Shown here: one piece after another, positions 26,081 to 35,203 of the stretch
How the letters are laid out: every line of letters begins with the position of its first letter
How positions within the stretch are numbered: the first letter of the stretch is position 1
Source of the DNA: an uncultured Bacilli bacterium
GTDB taxonomy: Bacteria > Bacillota_I > Bacilli_A > RF39 > UBA660
Length of the DNA: 64,000 bases
Assembly: GCA_934095825.1 (NCBI GenBank)
Contig: CAKOKQ010000004.1
Location: 1 to 64,000 of the forward strand
Direction: 5' to 3'
Program-made: the position numbers and the translations under genes
The notes under the pieces: generated by a model
Databases searched by the model: none
The model's input: the letters and a program-made list of their open reading frames with translations, nothing else
What the model was told of the DNA's origin: nothing

Positions 26081-26112
26081 AAGACCTACTTGAATTTAAG
26101 TAAGTCTTTTTG
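26081..26112. terminator. Bidirectional terminator
   Basis: AAGACCTACTT (26081-26091), loop GAATTT, AAGTAAGTCTT (26098-26108) with one mismatch and T-run. It separates the glycine-rich gene from the convergent regulator. Confidence 0.75.
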
Positions 26113-26115
26113 AAA

Positions 26116-26559
26116 TTAACGATATTTAATATCACTTCTACCCAACAAATAATCAGCGGAAATATTATATTTTTTACAAACTTCATATAAAAAAGCCCCT
26201 AAGATAATAACTTTGCCATTTTCATAAGCATTCCAAGTAGATGGAGAAGTGTTTAAATATTTAGTAAATTCTTTTAAAGATAGATTAGTATCATTTCTAA
26301 TCTCTTTAGCTCTTTTAGCCATTAAATCCTTATTCATTTTTTTATTGCTTTTTATTTCTTTTTTAGAAGTAGAAAGCCCTAAAATGTAGTCAGCATTAAT
26401 AGAGTAGTAATTTGCTATTTCATATAACCTTTTAGTAGGCATTATATCTTTTCCTTTTTCCCAACGGGAGTAGATAGAATCACTAATTCCTAAAATTTTA
26501 GCTAACTCCTTTTTTGTTAAAAACTTATTTTCTCTTAGTTCTTCTAATTTGTTGTTCAC
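26116..26559 (-). CDS. Regulator with two XRE helix-turn-helix domains
   Basis: A 147-residue protein made of two Cro/C1-type domains in tandem: residues 4-62 (FLTKKELAKILGISDSIYSRWEKG) and 82-141 (LSLKEFTKYLNTSPSTWNAYENG), joined by a Lys-rich linker. Both end in the same Y-x-I-x-A-D-Y-x-L-G pattern, pointing to internal duplication. It is divergent from the surface-protein gene at 26682, 122 bp away, and may repress it. GGTGATTTATC is the likely ribosome site. Confidence 0.82.
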   Translation of the reverse strand: MNNKLEELRENKFLTKKELAKILGISDSIYSRWEKGKDIMPTKRLYEIANYYSINADYILGLSTSKKEIKSNKKMNKDLMAKRAKEIRNDTNLSLKEFTKYLNTSPSTWNAYENGKVIILGAFLYEVCKKYNISADYLLGRSDIKYR

Positions 26560-26681
26560 GATAAATCACCTAATATGATTTTCACATTTATACTGTCTTT
26601 TATAAAAATATCGAACAAAATACGAATAAAATGTGCTATAATTAATTTATAAAATAAGAAAATAGTAAGGAAGTTGGAATA

Positions 26682-28091
26682 ATGGTTAAAAGAAATGTAA
26701 TGTTTTTAAGTATTTTAGTCTTAATTACAATATTAATTGGAATAGGTGTATCTTATTCATTATGGAATATATCAGTTAGTCAAGATACTACTAATATGGC
26801 TGAAACTAAATGTTTTGATTTATCTATAAGCAATCAAGAAAATAGTATTAATTTAGATAATGCTTATCCTATAAGTAATGATAAGGGTAAAAGTTTAACA
26901 CCTTATACTTTTACTGTTACTAATACTTGTGATATAACAGCCGAGTATTCAGTTAATTTAGAAGTATTAAATAATAGTACCTTATCTAGTAAGTTTATTG
27001 ATGTCATGTTTGAAGGTAATATAAATTTACTTAGTAGTTATGATTCTACGGATAAAGTAAATACTAGCAGCATTGAAAGTAGAAAACTTGCTACGGGTAT
27101 TTTAAAATCTCATGAAAGTAAAAATTATTCTCTAAGATTATGGATAGATTATAATACTACTTTACAAGATTTAAATAATGAGATTAAATCATTTAAATCT
27201 AAGATAATCATAGTAGGAAAACCTATAAATTACACAGGTGATACTGTATTTAATTTTGATTACACTGGTGCTGAACAAACTTTTACAGCTCCAGTTTCTG
27301 GAACTTATAGGTTGGAAACATGGGGAGCCGAAGGAGGCTCGTATAGTGGTGAATATTATGGTGGCTTCGGTGGTTATTCAGCTGCAAATATAAATATAAA
27401 CATTGATCAAATTTTATATGTTAATGTTGGAGGTAAGGGTTCATATGTTGGATTAGGCGGAGAATATGCTATTGGTGGATATAATGGTGGCGGTCGTGGT
27501 GCTAGTATGCATAAAGAGGTTGCTTCAACATCGGGCGGTGGTGCTACACATATAGCTTTAAAATCTGGAATATTATCTGAGTTAGAAAATTATAAAACTA
27601 ATATTTTAATGGTAGCCGCTGGAGGTGGCGGAACTTCATTTCAGATTGGACCGTATTCTGGTACTGGTGGTTCTGGCGGTGGCTATAAAGGAAATTTAGG
27701 AACCAACACTGATAAGGATTTTCTTTATGGAACAGGTGGAACTCAATTAGGTGGAGGCCAATCTGGTGGTGGATATGCCGTTAATAACTCATCACGCGGA
27801 GAGTCTGGAACATTTGGGGCTGGTGGTGATGGCAATTACTTTTCTGGTGGCGGCGGCGGTGGCTACTACGGTGGGGGAGCAAGTAATCAAGCTGGCGGCG
27901 GCGGTGGTTCTGGCTATATTGGAAATTTGCTTCTAACTAATAAAGTCATGTACTGTTATAATTGTGAAGAATCAAATGAAGAAAGTACTAAGACAATATC
28001 GATTACTTGTAATGAGGAAACACCAACTAGTTATTGTGCTAAAAAAGGAAATGGCTATGCAAGAATAACCCTAGTAAGTATAGATGAATAG
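26682..28091 (+). CDS. Surface protein: TasA-like N-terminus fused to glycine-rich C-terminus
   Basis: A 469-residue secreted protein. Residues 1-185 match the N-terminal domain of the protein at 17195 (same anchor, SYSLWNISVSQD, ENSINLDNAYPIS). Residues 190-469 match the glycine-rich part of the protein at 24894 (FNFDYTGAEQTF, MYCYNCEESNEESTKTIS, YARITLVSIDE). It is thus a mosaic of its two neighbours. Unlike them it has no inverted-repeat segment; its promoter has TATAAT at 26637-26642 beside two CGAA half-sites (26612, 26623), possibly bound by the divergent regulator. Confidence 0.75.
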   Translation: MVKRNVMFLSILVLITILIGIGVSYSLWNISVSQDTTNMAETKCFDLSISNQENSINLDNAYPISNDKGKSLTPYTFTVTNTCDITAEYSVNLEVLNNSTLSSKFIDVMFEGNINLLSSYDSTDKVNTSSIESRKLATGILKSHESKNYSLRLWIDYNTTLQDLNNEIKSFKSKIIIVGKPINYTGDTVFNFDYTGAEQTFTAPVSGTYRLETWGAEGGSYSGEYYGGFGGYSAANININIDQILYVNVGGKGSYVGLGGEYAIGGYNGGGRGASMHKEVASTSGGGATHIALKSGILSELENYKTNILMVAAGGGGTSFQIGPYSGTGGSGGGYKGNLGTNTDKDFLYGTGGTQLGGGQSGGGYAVNNSSRGESGTFGAGGDGNYFSGGGGGGYYGGGASNQAGGGGGSGYIGNLLLTNKVMYCYNCEESNEESTKTISITCNEETPTSYCAKKGNGYARITLVSIDE

Positions 28092-28287
28092 TCTTATTAA
28101 ATTGGTGTGTAAAATCACATCTTTTTATTTTGAGTAAATTTTCTATGTCAACTAAATGTCAAATTTATAAAAAGTTTGGCATTTTTTAGCATTTTTTTAA
28201 AATTTTTGAAGGAAATTAGGCTTCACTTACCAATATATATAATTAGGAAGGTAAATAATAACCTTCTAAAAAAGGAGGTGACAAGTT

Positions 28288-28365
28288 ATGATAATTATTT
28301 ACAACAGGAGGGAGTATAGACATGCTAGAAAAACAGAAAATCATAAAAATGTGGCATTACAATAA
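28288..28365 (+). CDS. Possible 25-codon upstream reading frame
   Basis: A consensus AAGGAGGTGA ribosome site precedes this ATG at ideal spacing. The frame (MIIIYNRREYRHARKTEN...) overlaps the start of the Rpn-family gene in another frame and may couple or attenuate its translation. A GAAGGT/ACCTTC hairpin lies just upstream. It could be chance. Confidence 0.3.
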   Translation: MIIIYNRREYRHARKTENHKNVALQ

Positions 28366-29296
28366 GGAACATAACATTACGGGCTTTAGTTTTCCCCTTG
28401 CTTGGGATGTTATGTTTAATCAGATGTTCATTTCCAGTGATACTATGCCTTTAATAGAGTATATAGTTTCTACTATAGAAGACACAACTAAGCAAAATTT
28501 TAAAGCCAAAGTTAAATTACTGCCCAAAGACTTACCACAGCATTCAATAATTGATACCAATAGTAAAAGTGATTTACTACTTTCTTATCCTCATGGAAAA
28601 AAAGAAACTAAATGTATTTTAGAAATGAATTCATCACATATTATGGTCATGAGAAATGCCTTTTATGCTTATAAAATTGCAAGTGGCGGTTTGAAAATAA
28701 AAAGTGGAGCATATAAAAAAATATTCGACACTATCGTAGTAAATTTTAATTCCTATCATCATAAATCGGAACGATTAGTTGAAATTGGAATATTTCAAAC
28801 TGATTTTGGTAAAATTATTGAAGATAGCATTAAAATTATTAATGTTAATATAGATAAAGCTTTAAATAAGCGGTATACTTATCTTAATGAACAGGAAGAG
28901 AAAATGGCAAGAATATGTAGGATTTTAACTACATGTGATATTAAAGTATTAGAAAGAGAGTTAAATGAAATTATGAGTAAAGAAGAAACTAAAAAGATTG
29001 TAGCAAGAGCCAAAGAATTATCAAGTGATGATGAATACATTAGACTGTTTGAAAATGGTGAAGAAGATAACTATAAAGAGCTAATTCGTAATACGGAACT
29101 TGCAGAAGCTAGGGAAGAAGCTGAAGAGCGTGGTCTTGAAAAAGGAATTAAACAAGGAATAGAAAAAGGAATAATTCAAGGTTCGAAGGCTGCAACCATA
29201 GATTTAACTAAAAATGCTATAAATATTGGATTAGATGCAAAAACAATATCTAAATTAACTGGCTTATCAATTAAAGAAATAGAAAGCTTAAAATAA
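28322..29296 (+). CDS. Rpn/PD-(D/E)XK nuclease-family putative transposase
   Basis: A 324-residue protein of the family annotated as recombination-promoting nuclease or PD-(D/E)XK family transposase. The catalytic core is near residues 85-106 (KSDLLLSY then TKCILEMNSS: Asp, and Glu in place of the E-x-K/Q pair). FNSYHHKSERLVEIG and a C-terminal coil with GLEKGIKQGIEKGI (about 270-284) are typical. No inverted repeats or target duplication are visible around it, so it stands as a single gene. GGAGGGAG precedes the ATG. Confidence 0.78.
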   Translation: MLEKQKIIKMWHYNKEHNITGFSFPLAWDVMFNQMFISSDTMPLIEYIVSTIEDTTKQNFKAKVKLLPKDLPQHSIIDTNSKSDLLLSYPHGKKETKCILEMNSSHIMVMRNAFYAYKIASGGLKIKSGAYKKIFDTIVVNFNSYHHKSERLVEIGIFQTDFGKIIEDSIKIINVNIDKALNKRYTYLNEQEEKMARICRILTTCDIKVLERELNEIMSKEETKKIVARAKELSSDDEYIRLFENGEEDNYKELIRNTELAEAREEAEERGLEKGIKQGIEKGIIQGSKAATIDLTKNAINIGLDAKTISKLTGLSIKEIESLK

Positions 29297-29403
29297 TACG
29301 CAGAAATAAAAATGTGTTTATGTTAATTCATTTTAAATTTATATAATAATATATTTAAGATTACAATTAGTTAATATATAAAACTATTTATTATTCCTTA
29401 AGA

Positions 29404-29440
29404 AACACTTTTTAGAAAGTGTTGGGTGGGAAGTAATCAT
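29404..29440 (+). repeat. Dispersed G-rich motif, copy 2, with hairpin
   Basis: AACACTTT, loop TTAG, AAAGTGTT (29404-29423) is followed at once by the core GGGTGGGAAGTAATCAT (29424-29440), 42 bp upstream of priA. Confidence 0.6.
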
Positions 29441-29481
29441 AAATAATATAGAAATAGATATTAAGTCAAGAAAGGAAAAAT

Positions 29482-31659
29482 ATGTACGCCGAAATATTAA
29501 TCGAATATAATAATAAAACTATTGATAAAACCTTTACTTACTTAATACCTTCTAATTTGCAGACAAAAGTCAAAGTGGGTATGCAAGTGCGAGTGCCTTT
29601 TAATAAAAAATTAATAAATGGTTTTGTCTTAAAAATATATGATGATTTTACTAGCAATTATCCTTTAAAAGAAATAGATAGTATTGTTTTAGAAAATTTT
29701 GTCTTAAGTAAAGAGTTATTACAGTTAGGAAATTATTTAAAACAAGTAACTTTATGTAGTTTAATAAGTGCTTTTAATACCATGTTACCTAGTAGTTTAA
29801 AGATTGAAAAGAATCATGATTATAGTAAGTATAAGACTTATTTAGAGTTAACTAAAAGTCCTTTAGAAGTAGAAGCTTATTTAAGCCAAACTAAGTATCC
29901 TAAACAAATAGAGATTTTAACATCTTTATTAGATGGTAAGAATGTTATTAAAAGTAAAGATAATGCAGGTACTATTAAAACTTTAGCAAGTAAGGGACTA
30001 GTTAAAGAAGTAAAAAAACAAGTATATCGTCTTAATTATGAGGATAAGTCTTTGGAAGAAAAGCCTAAAATGTCGGAAGAACAAGCTACGGCGGTAGAGA
30101 TGGTTGATGTTAATAATTATCAGACTTATCTCCTTTATGGTATAACCGGTTCTGGTAAAACCGAAGTCTATATGAATCTAATTGAAAAGGTTAATAATTT
30201 AAAAAAATCTTCTTTACTCTTAGTACCAGAGATTTCTTTAACAACCCAGATGATTGAAAGAATTTATAAGCGATTTGGTTCTAAAGTAGCCATTTTTCAC
30301 AGTGGTCTTTCTAATGGGGAAAAGTATGACGAATATCAAAAAATTTATAATGGTGAGGTCAGTATTGTTGTTGGGACTAGAAGTGCCATATTTACACCTT
30401 TAAAAAATATCGGCTTGATTATTTTAGATGAAGAACACAGTAGCACTTATAAGCAAGAAAGTACCCCTAAGTATAATGCTATAGACATGGCAAAATGGCG
30501 CGGCAAATACAATAATTGTCCTGTAATTTTAGGAAGTGCAACACCCCTTATTGAAGATATGCGACAAGCTGTAAGTGGCAATTATAAATTACTTAAGCTT
30601 ACCAAAAGAATTGGCAAGGCAGTTTTACCAAGTATTAGTTTAGTTGATATGAAAGAGGAAATAAAAAGTCATCATCCCATAATTAGTAGACTGTTAGAGA
30701 AGAAGATAAAAGAAAGATTAGGGCACCAAGAACAGATAATGCTTCTTTTAAATCGGAGGGGTTATTCAACAACGGTTACTTGTTCGGCTTGTGGCTTTGT
30801 CTATAAATGTCCCCACTGTGATATAACATTAACTTTTCATAAAAGCACTAATAGTTTAAGATGTCATTATTGTGGATATACCAAGATAAAAAGTGAGGTA
30901 TGTCCAAACTGCGGGGGCAAGTCTTTAAATTTTATGGGTTTGGGGACGGAAAGATTAGAATTAGAATTAAAGAAGATGTTTCCGGAAGTTAGAATTAGCC
31001 GAATGGATGTGGATACGACTTCTAAAAAAGGCTCTTATGCGACTTTGATAAATGATTTTGCCGCTGGAAAATATGATATCATGGTGGGAACCCAGATGAT
31101 TAGTAAAGGTTTAGATTTTCCTAAAGTTACTTTAGTTGGTATTATTAATGCGGATACGAGTTTAAATATTCCTGATTTTAGAAGTGGTGAGGTTACCTTT
31201 GAATTACTAAGTCAAGTAGCTGGCCGTGCTGGAAGAAAAACCAGTAATGGTGAGGTTATAATTCAGACCTATAATCCCGATAATCCTTATATTAATTTTG
31301 TAAAAATGAATGATTATAAAGGATTTTATAAATATGAAATGAATTTTCGTAAAAATATTATGTATCCTCCTTATTGTTTTTTGATTAGTATTTTAATTAC
31401 AGGTAAGGATCTTGAAGTGGTTATTAAAGAAAGTAATAATATTTTTAACTATATCAATAAAAATGTTAGTAAGGAAACAAAAGTTTATGGCCCCAATATG
31501 GCAAGTATAGGCAAGATTAGTAATTTATATCGTTATCAAATTATTATTAAGTATAAATTTGATAAGAATTTATTTAGTGTTTTAAAATATTTAGATGAAA
31601 TGTATACTAGTAACCGCAAAGTTAATTTAGATATTGATATTAATCCTTTGAAAATATAA
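29482..31659 (+). CDS. priA: Primosomal protein N' (PriA helicase)
   Basis: 3'-5' helicase that reloads the replisome at stalled forks. The 725 residues include the 3'-end-binding domain (1-100), Walker A YGITGSGKTEVYMNLI (about 217), LILDEEHSSTYKQ (about 313), eight cysteines of the zinc region (CSACGFVYKCPHCD and CHYCGYTKIKSEVCPNCGG, about 434-478) and the helicase C part (MVGTQMISKGLDFP, SQVAGRAGRK). The ATG follows AAAGGAAAA. Two small genes follow where def and fmt often lie. Confidence 0.94.
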   Translation: MYAEILIEYNNKTIDKTFTYLIPSNLQTKVKVGMQVRVPFNKKLINGFVLKIYDDFTSNYPLKEIDSIVLENFVLSKELLQLGNYLKQVTLCSLISAFNTMLPSSLKIEKNHDYSKYKTYLELTKSPLEVEAYLSQTKYPKQIEILTSLLDGKNVIKSKDNAGTIKTLASKGLVKEVKKQVYRLNYEDKSLEEKPKMSEEQATAVEMVDVNNYQTYLLYGITGSGKTEVYMNLIEKVNNLKKSSLLLVPEISLTTQMIERIYKRFGSKVAIFHSGLSNGEKYDEYQKIYNGEVSIVVGTRSAIFTPLKNIGLIILDEEHSSTYKQESTPKYNAIDMAKWRGKYNNCPVILGSATPLIEDMRQAVSGNYKLLKLTKRIGKAVLPSISLVDMKEEIKSHHPIISRLLEKKIKERLGHQEQIMLLLNRRGYSTTVTCSACGFVYKCPHCDITLTFHKSTNSLRCHYCGYTKIKSEVCPNCGGKSLNFMGLGTERLELELKKMFPEVRISRMDVDTTSKKGSYATLINDFAAGKYDIMVGTQMISKGLDFPKVTLVGIINADTSLNIPDFRSGEVTFELLSQVAGRAGRKTSNGEVIIQTYNPDNPYINFVKMNDYKGFYKYEMNFRKNIMYPPYCFLISILITGKDLEVVIKESNNIFNYINKNVSKETKVYGPNMASIGKISNLYRYQIIIKYKFDKNLFSVLKYLDEMYTSNRKVNLDIDINPLKI

Positions 31660-31707
31660 GAGATTGCGATATAATTTGAACATATCAAATGAGTAGAAAA
31701 TTAAACA

Positions 31708-31747
31708 GTAAGATGAAGGGTATAGAAGTAAGATGAAAGATATAGAA
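31708..31747 (+). repeat. 20-bp tandem duplication at a start site
   Basis: GTAAGATGAAGGGTATAGAA and GTAAGATGAAAGATATAGAA lie head to tail with two differences. The second copy supplies the start codon of the 62-codon gene; the first ATG runs into a stop after seven codons. Confidence 0.6.
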
Positions 31748-31921
31748 GAAGCTAAGCATAAAGATAATGTTCAAGAAAAGAAAGAAAGGTTAGCAAGTAG
31801 TAAAAGAATCCAAAAGGATATTATAGCTCAACAATACTTTAATTTTCTTTTTAACCAATTTGTAAGCGATAGATTGGGCGATGTTAAAAATGCTACTTTT
31901 AAAGATGAAGGGAAGTCTTAA
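31733..31921 (+). CDS. Unknown 62-residue charged protein
   Basis: A small Lys/Glu-rich, probably helical protein (MKDIEEAKHKDNVQEKKERL...), following priA after 73 bp. GAAGG-type ribosome sequence lies upstream inside a tandem duplication. The next gene follows after 26 bp, so the two are likely co-transcribed. No family recognised. Confidence 0.5.
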   Translation: MKDIEEAKHKDNVQEKKERLASSKRIQKDIIAQQYFNFLFNQFVSDRLGDVKNATFKDEGKS

Positions 31922-31947
31922 TAGCCTATTTTAAATATATAGATGCT

Positions 31948-32457
31948 ATGCAAAAAATTGCAAAAATATTTGATACGGTTTTAGTCCAGTTAGAAATTAC
32001 TGATAAAGATGATGTTTGTTTACTTGATAAAGGTTTCTTGGATAGTAGTGCGTATTTAAAAAAGACCCTTATCAGTCCTTATGCCAATATTGAAAAAGAA
32101 AAATTAGAGTCAGCTATTACGGGTAGTATTTTAGTAAATAATGGCAAGGTTAGTTTGCAGACAAAAAGAGTAGTAAAATTATTAACTAGTGATGATTATG
32201 GCTATTTCATGACTTATAATCCTTATACCGAAGAAATGTTAAATAAATTTACCGATATTCATAATGAAACTGATTTTTCAATTGCCGTTGGCGTATTTGG
32301 ACATCTTGATGATAAAACTTATGAAGAAAAGATGGAAATGTTTTCTAGGTTTAAACGAACTTTAAATAGGGATTATCAGGTTTATGAATGTAATACCGAT
32401 GATATTTATGTAGCAGGAGTTACTAGTATTAAAAAGTTAAATAGAAGAAGAAAGTAA
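31948..32457 (+). CDS. Unknown 169-residue protein
   Basis: A soluble alpha/beta protein, no signal or membrane segment (SPYANIEKEKLESAITGSIL, FSIAVGVFGHLDDKTYEEKM). No motif I can assign. The ribosome site before the ATG is poor, so a slightly different start, or coupling to the 62-codon gene upstream, is possible. The gap 32458-32643 after it is AT-rich with nothing recognised. Confidence 0.6.
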   Translation: MQKIAKIFDTVLVQLEITDKDDVCLLDKGFLDSSAYLKKTLISPYANIEKEKLESAITGSILVNNGKVSLQTKRVVKLLTSDDYGYFMTYNPYTEEMLNKFTDIHNETDFSIAVGVFGHLDDKTYEEKMEMFSRFKRTLNRDYQVYECNTDDIYVAGVTSIKKLNRRRK

Positions 32458-32643
32458 GTGTATAGTGCATTTTAAAATTACGAGTCTTTAAATAAATAGA
32501 TTGATGAAATATATAAATTGATAAAAGGAATTTTCACTGGTTTAAAAAATTTAAAATTTAAGGTAAAAAAATATCGAATGCAATTAAAAATATCAAAAGC
32601 TAAGAAAATAAAAAAAGATAATGAGAGATAATAGGGGTATAAA

Positions 32644-33567
32644 ATGAATGGTAATCAATTAAATGGAAGAAAAATAGGTATAATTACAGATGCTCACGGT
32701 TTGTTAGAACCAACCAAGGCAGCCTTAGAAGATATGCAATCAAAAGGGATTGTTGAAATATACTCTTTAGGAGATAATATTGGGTTGGGACCTAATCCAA
32801 GTGAAGTTGTTGATTTATTGGAAGAATATAATGTTAAGTCTCTGGCTGGAAATTCTGAGGATTATTTAACTTTAGGAACCACTCCTTTTGATTATATCGG
32901 AAAAGTAAGAGAACAAAGCGAGTTGTGGACTGCCTCGAAAATTAATGAACATCAAAAGGGAATAATCTCTCTATATCCGCATTTTATTGAACTTTTGATT
33001 GCTAAAAAGAGAGTGGCTTTATGTCATTTTGCTAATGATGTGCGGTTTGACTATAACATCAATAGTACTTGGTCTTATCAGAAGAGCTTGGAAAATGGCA
33101 AGGAGGCTTATAAACAATTTTTATATACTAACAGTGAAGAACAATTAAAAGATATTCGTTGGCGAATGCAACATATTGCCAAAATATATGGGACTGATAG
33201 TCCAATAATGAGAGGCTATATATCAGCTCTTAAAGAACCTTTATTTGCGGGAAAAAAAGTAGATTTTTTCGATGCAGTAATTCAAGGTCATGTGCATTGG
33301 AAGATTTATGAGAAAAGTCCTAGCACTGAATTTTATTCAATAAGAGCAGTAGGAATGGCTTATAAAAAAGATCCTGTTGATACAGCATCTTACATAGTTT
33401 TAGAAGAAACACCTCAAGGTTTAAAATTTAGTGAACACTTAGTTTGCTTTGACCGTGAAAAAATGATATATTCTATTTTAAGTAGTGATGAGCCTAGTAA
33501 GAGGATAAAAGCCTTTACAGCTATTAGTAAAGAAGAAGAGGCTAAGTATAATTCTTGGAAAAGATAA
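32644..33567 (+). CDS. Metallophosphoesterase (calcineurin-like)
   Basis: A 307-residue cytosolic protein with metal-binding motifs in order: ITDAHGLLEP (about 14-23), LGDNIGLGPNP (about 41-51), GNSED (about 72-76), LCHFAND (about 126) and QGHVHW (about 215). This resembles the YfcE/YmdB-like branch that acts on nucleotides or phosphodiesters; the exact substrate is not evident. AGGGGT lies before the ATG. It converges on the phosphohexomutase gene with a shared terminator. Confidence 0.8.
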   Translation: MNGNQLNGRKIGIITDAHGLLEPTKAALEDMQSKGIVEIYSLGDNIGLGPNPSEVVDLLEEYNVKSLAGNSEDYLTLGTTPFDYIGKVREQSELWTASKINEHQKGIISLYPHFIELLIAKKRVALCHFANDVRFDYNINSTWSYQKSLENGKEAYKQFLYTNSEEQLKDIRWRMQHIAKIYGTDSPIMRGYISALKEPLFAGKKVDFFDAVIQGHVHWKIYEKSPSTEFYSIRAVGMAYKKDPVDTASYIVLEETPQGLKFSEHLVCFDREKMIYSILSSDEPSKRIKAFTAISKEEEAKYNSWKR

Positions 33568-33624
33568 TAAAAGAAAAAAAGAAAAAAATGAGAAAAAAGG
33601 ATAAAAAGATAAGAATATCTATCA

Positions 33625-33662
33625 AATAAAAAACTTAAGAATGGTTACTTAAGTCTTTTTTG
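33625..33662. terminator. Bidirectional terminator
   Basis: ACTTAAG (33633-33639), loop AATGGTTA less one base, CTTAAGT (33648-33654), with an A-run before and a T-run after. It overlaps the end of the minus-strand phosphohexomutase gene. Confidence 0.8.
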
Positions 33663-35011
33663 TACTCTTCTACTAAATTAGTAAATTCTTTTTCTAAACT
33701 TTCTAGTTCTTCTTTGGTTGTAGCTTCAAATCTTAAAGTAATATTAGGACCCGTGTTACTAGCGCGCACTAAAGCCCAAGAAGTAGGATTATTTACCCGA
33801 AGGCCATCAATAGTAAGACAATTATAATTTTTTTCTTTAGCGTATCCAATGACTTTATCAATTACTTGAAATTTAATCCCATCAGGAGTTGGAATCTTTA
33901 TTTCTGGAGTATTATAGTACTTGGTAAGATCGTCTAACTGCTGCGATAAAGGCTTGTTACTATTTGATAAAACTTCTAGCATTCGAAGTCCAGCATAGAT
34001 ACCTGAATCAAAACCTTTGAAACGGTCATTAAAGATAATATGACCAGAATATTCACCGCCAAAAGGAATGTGCTCTTTTACAATTTCACTTCTAGTATAA
34101 GAAGCCCCTGTACGATACATGATATCTTTAATACCCAGCGTTTTAGCAGTATCACTAATAATTTTTGAACATTTAACATCATATAAAACGCGTTTGTCTT
34201 GATAATTAGGTAAATAGTAACGCATTAGAATACATAAAAATTTATCCGCAGGAACAATATTACCCATATTATCAACAAAACCAACACGGTCGCCATCACC
34301 ATCAAAAGCAATCCCAATATCAGCTCCTATTTCTAAAACCTTAGCTTGCAATTGTTTTAAGTTTTCTGGCACAGCAGGATCAGGGTGATGATTAGGGAAG
34401 GTTCCATCACTTTTTTCGTTAATCATAGTAATATCTAAATTACTAAATTGATGATATATGTCATAAGCAAAATTAGCGGTTGTCCCATTTCCTGAATCTA
34501 TTACAATTTTTAACTTTTTATCACCCATGAAAATATTATCTTTAAATAAACTTTTATAATATGGCAAAATATCTAAAGTATAAATATGACCTTCACCCAC
34601 TAAAAATTCATCTTTTAAAGTAAAATCACGGAAGTCATAGATTTGTTTACCACGAGCATTGCCAAATTTATCAAAACTAAATTTAAAGCCATTATCGTCT
34701 TTAGGATTATGCGATGCTGTTATCATAATACCTAAAGTATTGCATTTAATTGAAGCATAATATAACATAGGAGTAGTTACAAGACCTAAGTCGATAATAT
34801 CAAGCCCAGTGTCAATAAGACCTTGAACCATAGATTTATGAAGACTGGGAGAAGATAAACGATTGTCATAACCTACCGTACAAATATGCTTATTATATTT
34901 AGTTTGTAAGATAGAACCATAACTTTTACCAATAATGTAAGCCGTTTTTTCATCTATTTCAACTGGATAAACACCCCTGATATCGTATTCACGAAATATT
35001 TTTTCATTCAT
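33635..35011 (-). CDS. Phosphomannomutase/phosphoglucomutase
   Basis: Interconverts hexose 1- and 6-phosphates, feeding glycan and cell-wall precursor synthesis. The 458 residues show the alpha-D-phosphohexomutase order: the N-terminal FREYDIRGVYP, the phosphoserine loop ITASHNPKDDNGFK (about 92-105), the metal loop DGDGDRVGFVD (about 238-248), the sugar-binding GGEYSGH (about 320) and the C-terminal RASNTGPNITLRFEA. The bacterial ManB/AlgC subgroup is likely. The ATG at 35011 follows GTGATT. Confidence 0.9.
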   Translation of the reverse strand: MNEKIFREYDIRGVYPVEIDEKTAYIIGKSYGSILQTKYNKHICTVGYDNRLSSPSLHKSMVQGLIDTGLDIIDLGLVTTPMLYYASIKCNTLGIMITASHNPKDDNGFKFSFDKFGNARGKQIYDFRDFTLKDEFLVGEGHIYTLDILPYYKSLFKDNIFMGDKKLKIVIDSGNGTTANFAYDIYHQFSNLDITMINEKSDGTFPNHHPDPAVPENLKQLQAKVLEIGADIGIAFDGDGDRVGFVDNMGNIVPADKFLCILMRYYLPNYQDKRVLYDVKCSKIISDTAKTLGIKDIMYRTGASYTRSEIVKEHIPFGGEYSGHIIFNDRFKGFDSGIYAGLRMLEVLSNSNKPLSQQLDDLTKYYNTPEIKIPTPDGIKFQVIDKVIGYAKEKNYNCLTIDGLRVNNPTSWALVRASNTGPNITLRFEATTKEELESLEKEFTNLVEEYKKDLSNHS

Positions 35012-35203
35012 TTTAATCACATTTCTAGCAATTATTGTTTTTAATACTTAAAAAGATTATTAAAAGGTTCTCCTAAAAATAAATAAGTACTAAAATAATA
35101 ATTGCTACCTTTCTATTTTTTACATTATTATCATAACAAAAGTTTTTACTTTTAACAATAATTATGCTAAAATATGCAAACAGCAAAGAAAGGGATAATC
35201 AGG

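Noticed and set aside
28322..29296. Rpn-family gene as an insertion sequence
   Set aside because: No terminal inverted repeats or target duplications were found on either side.
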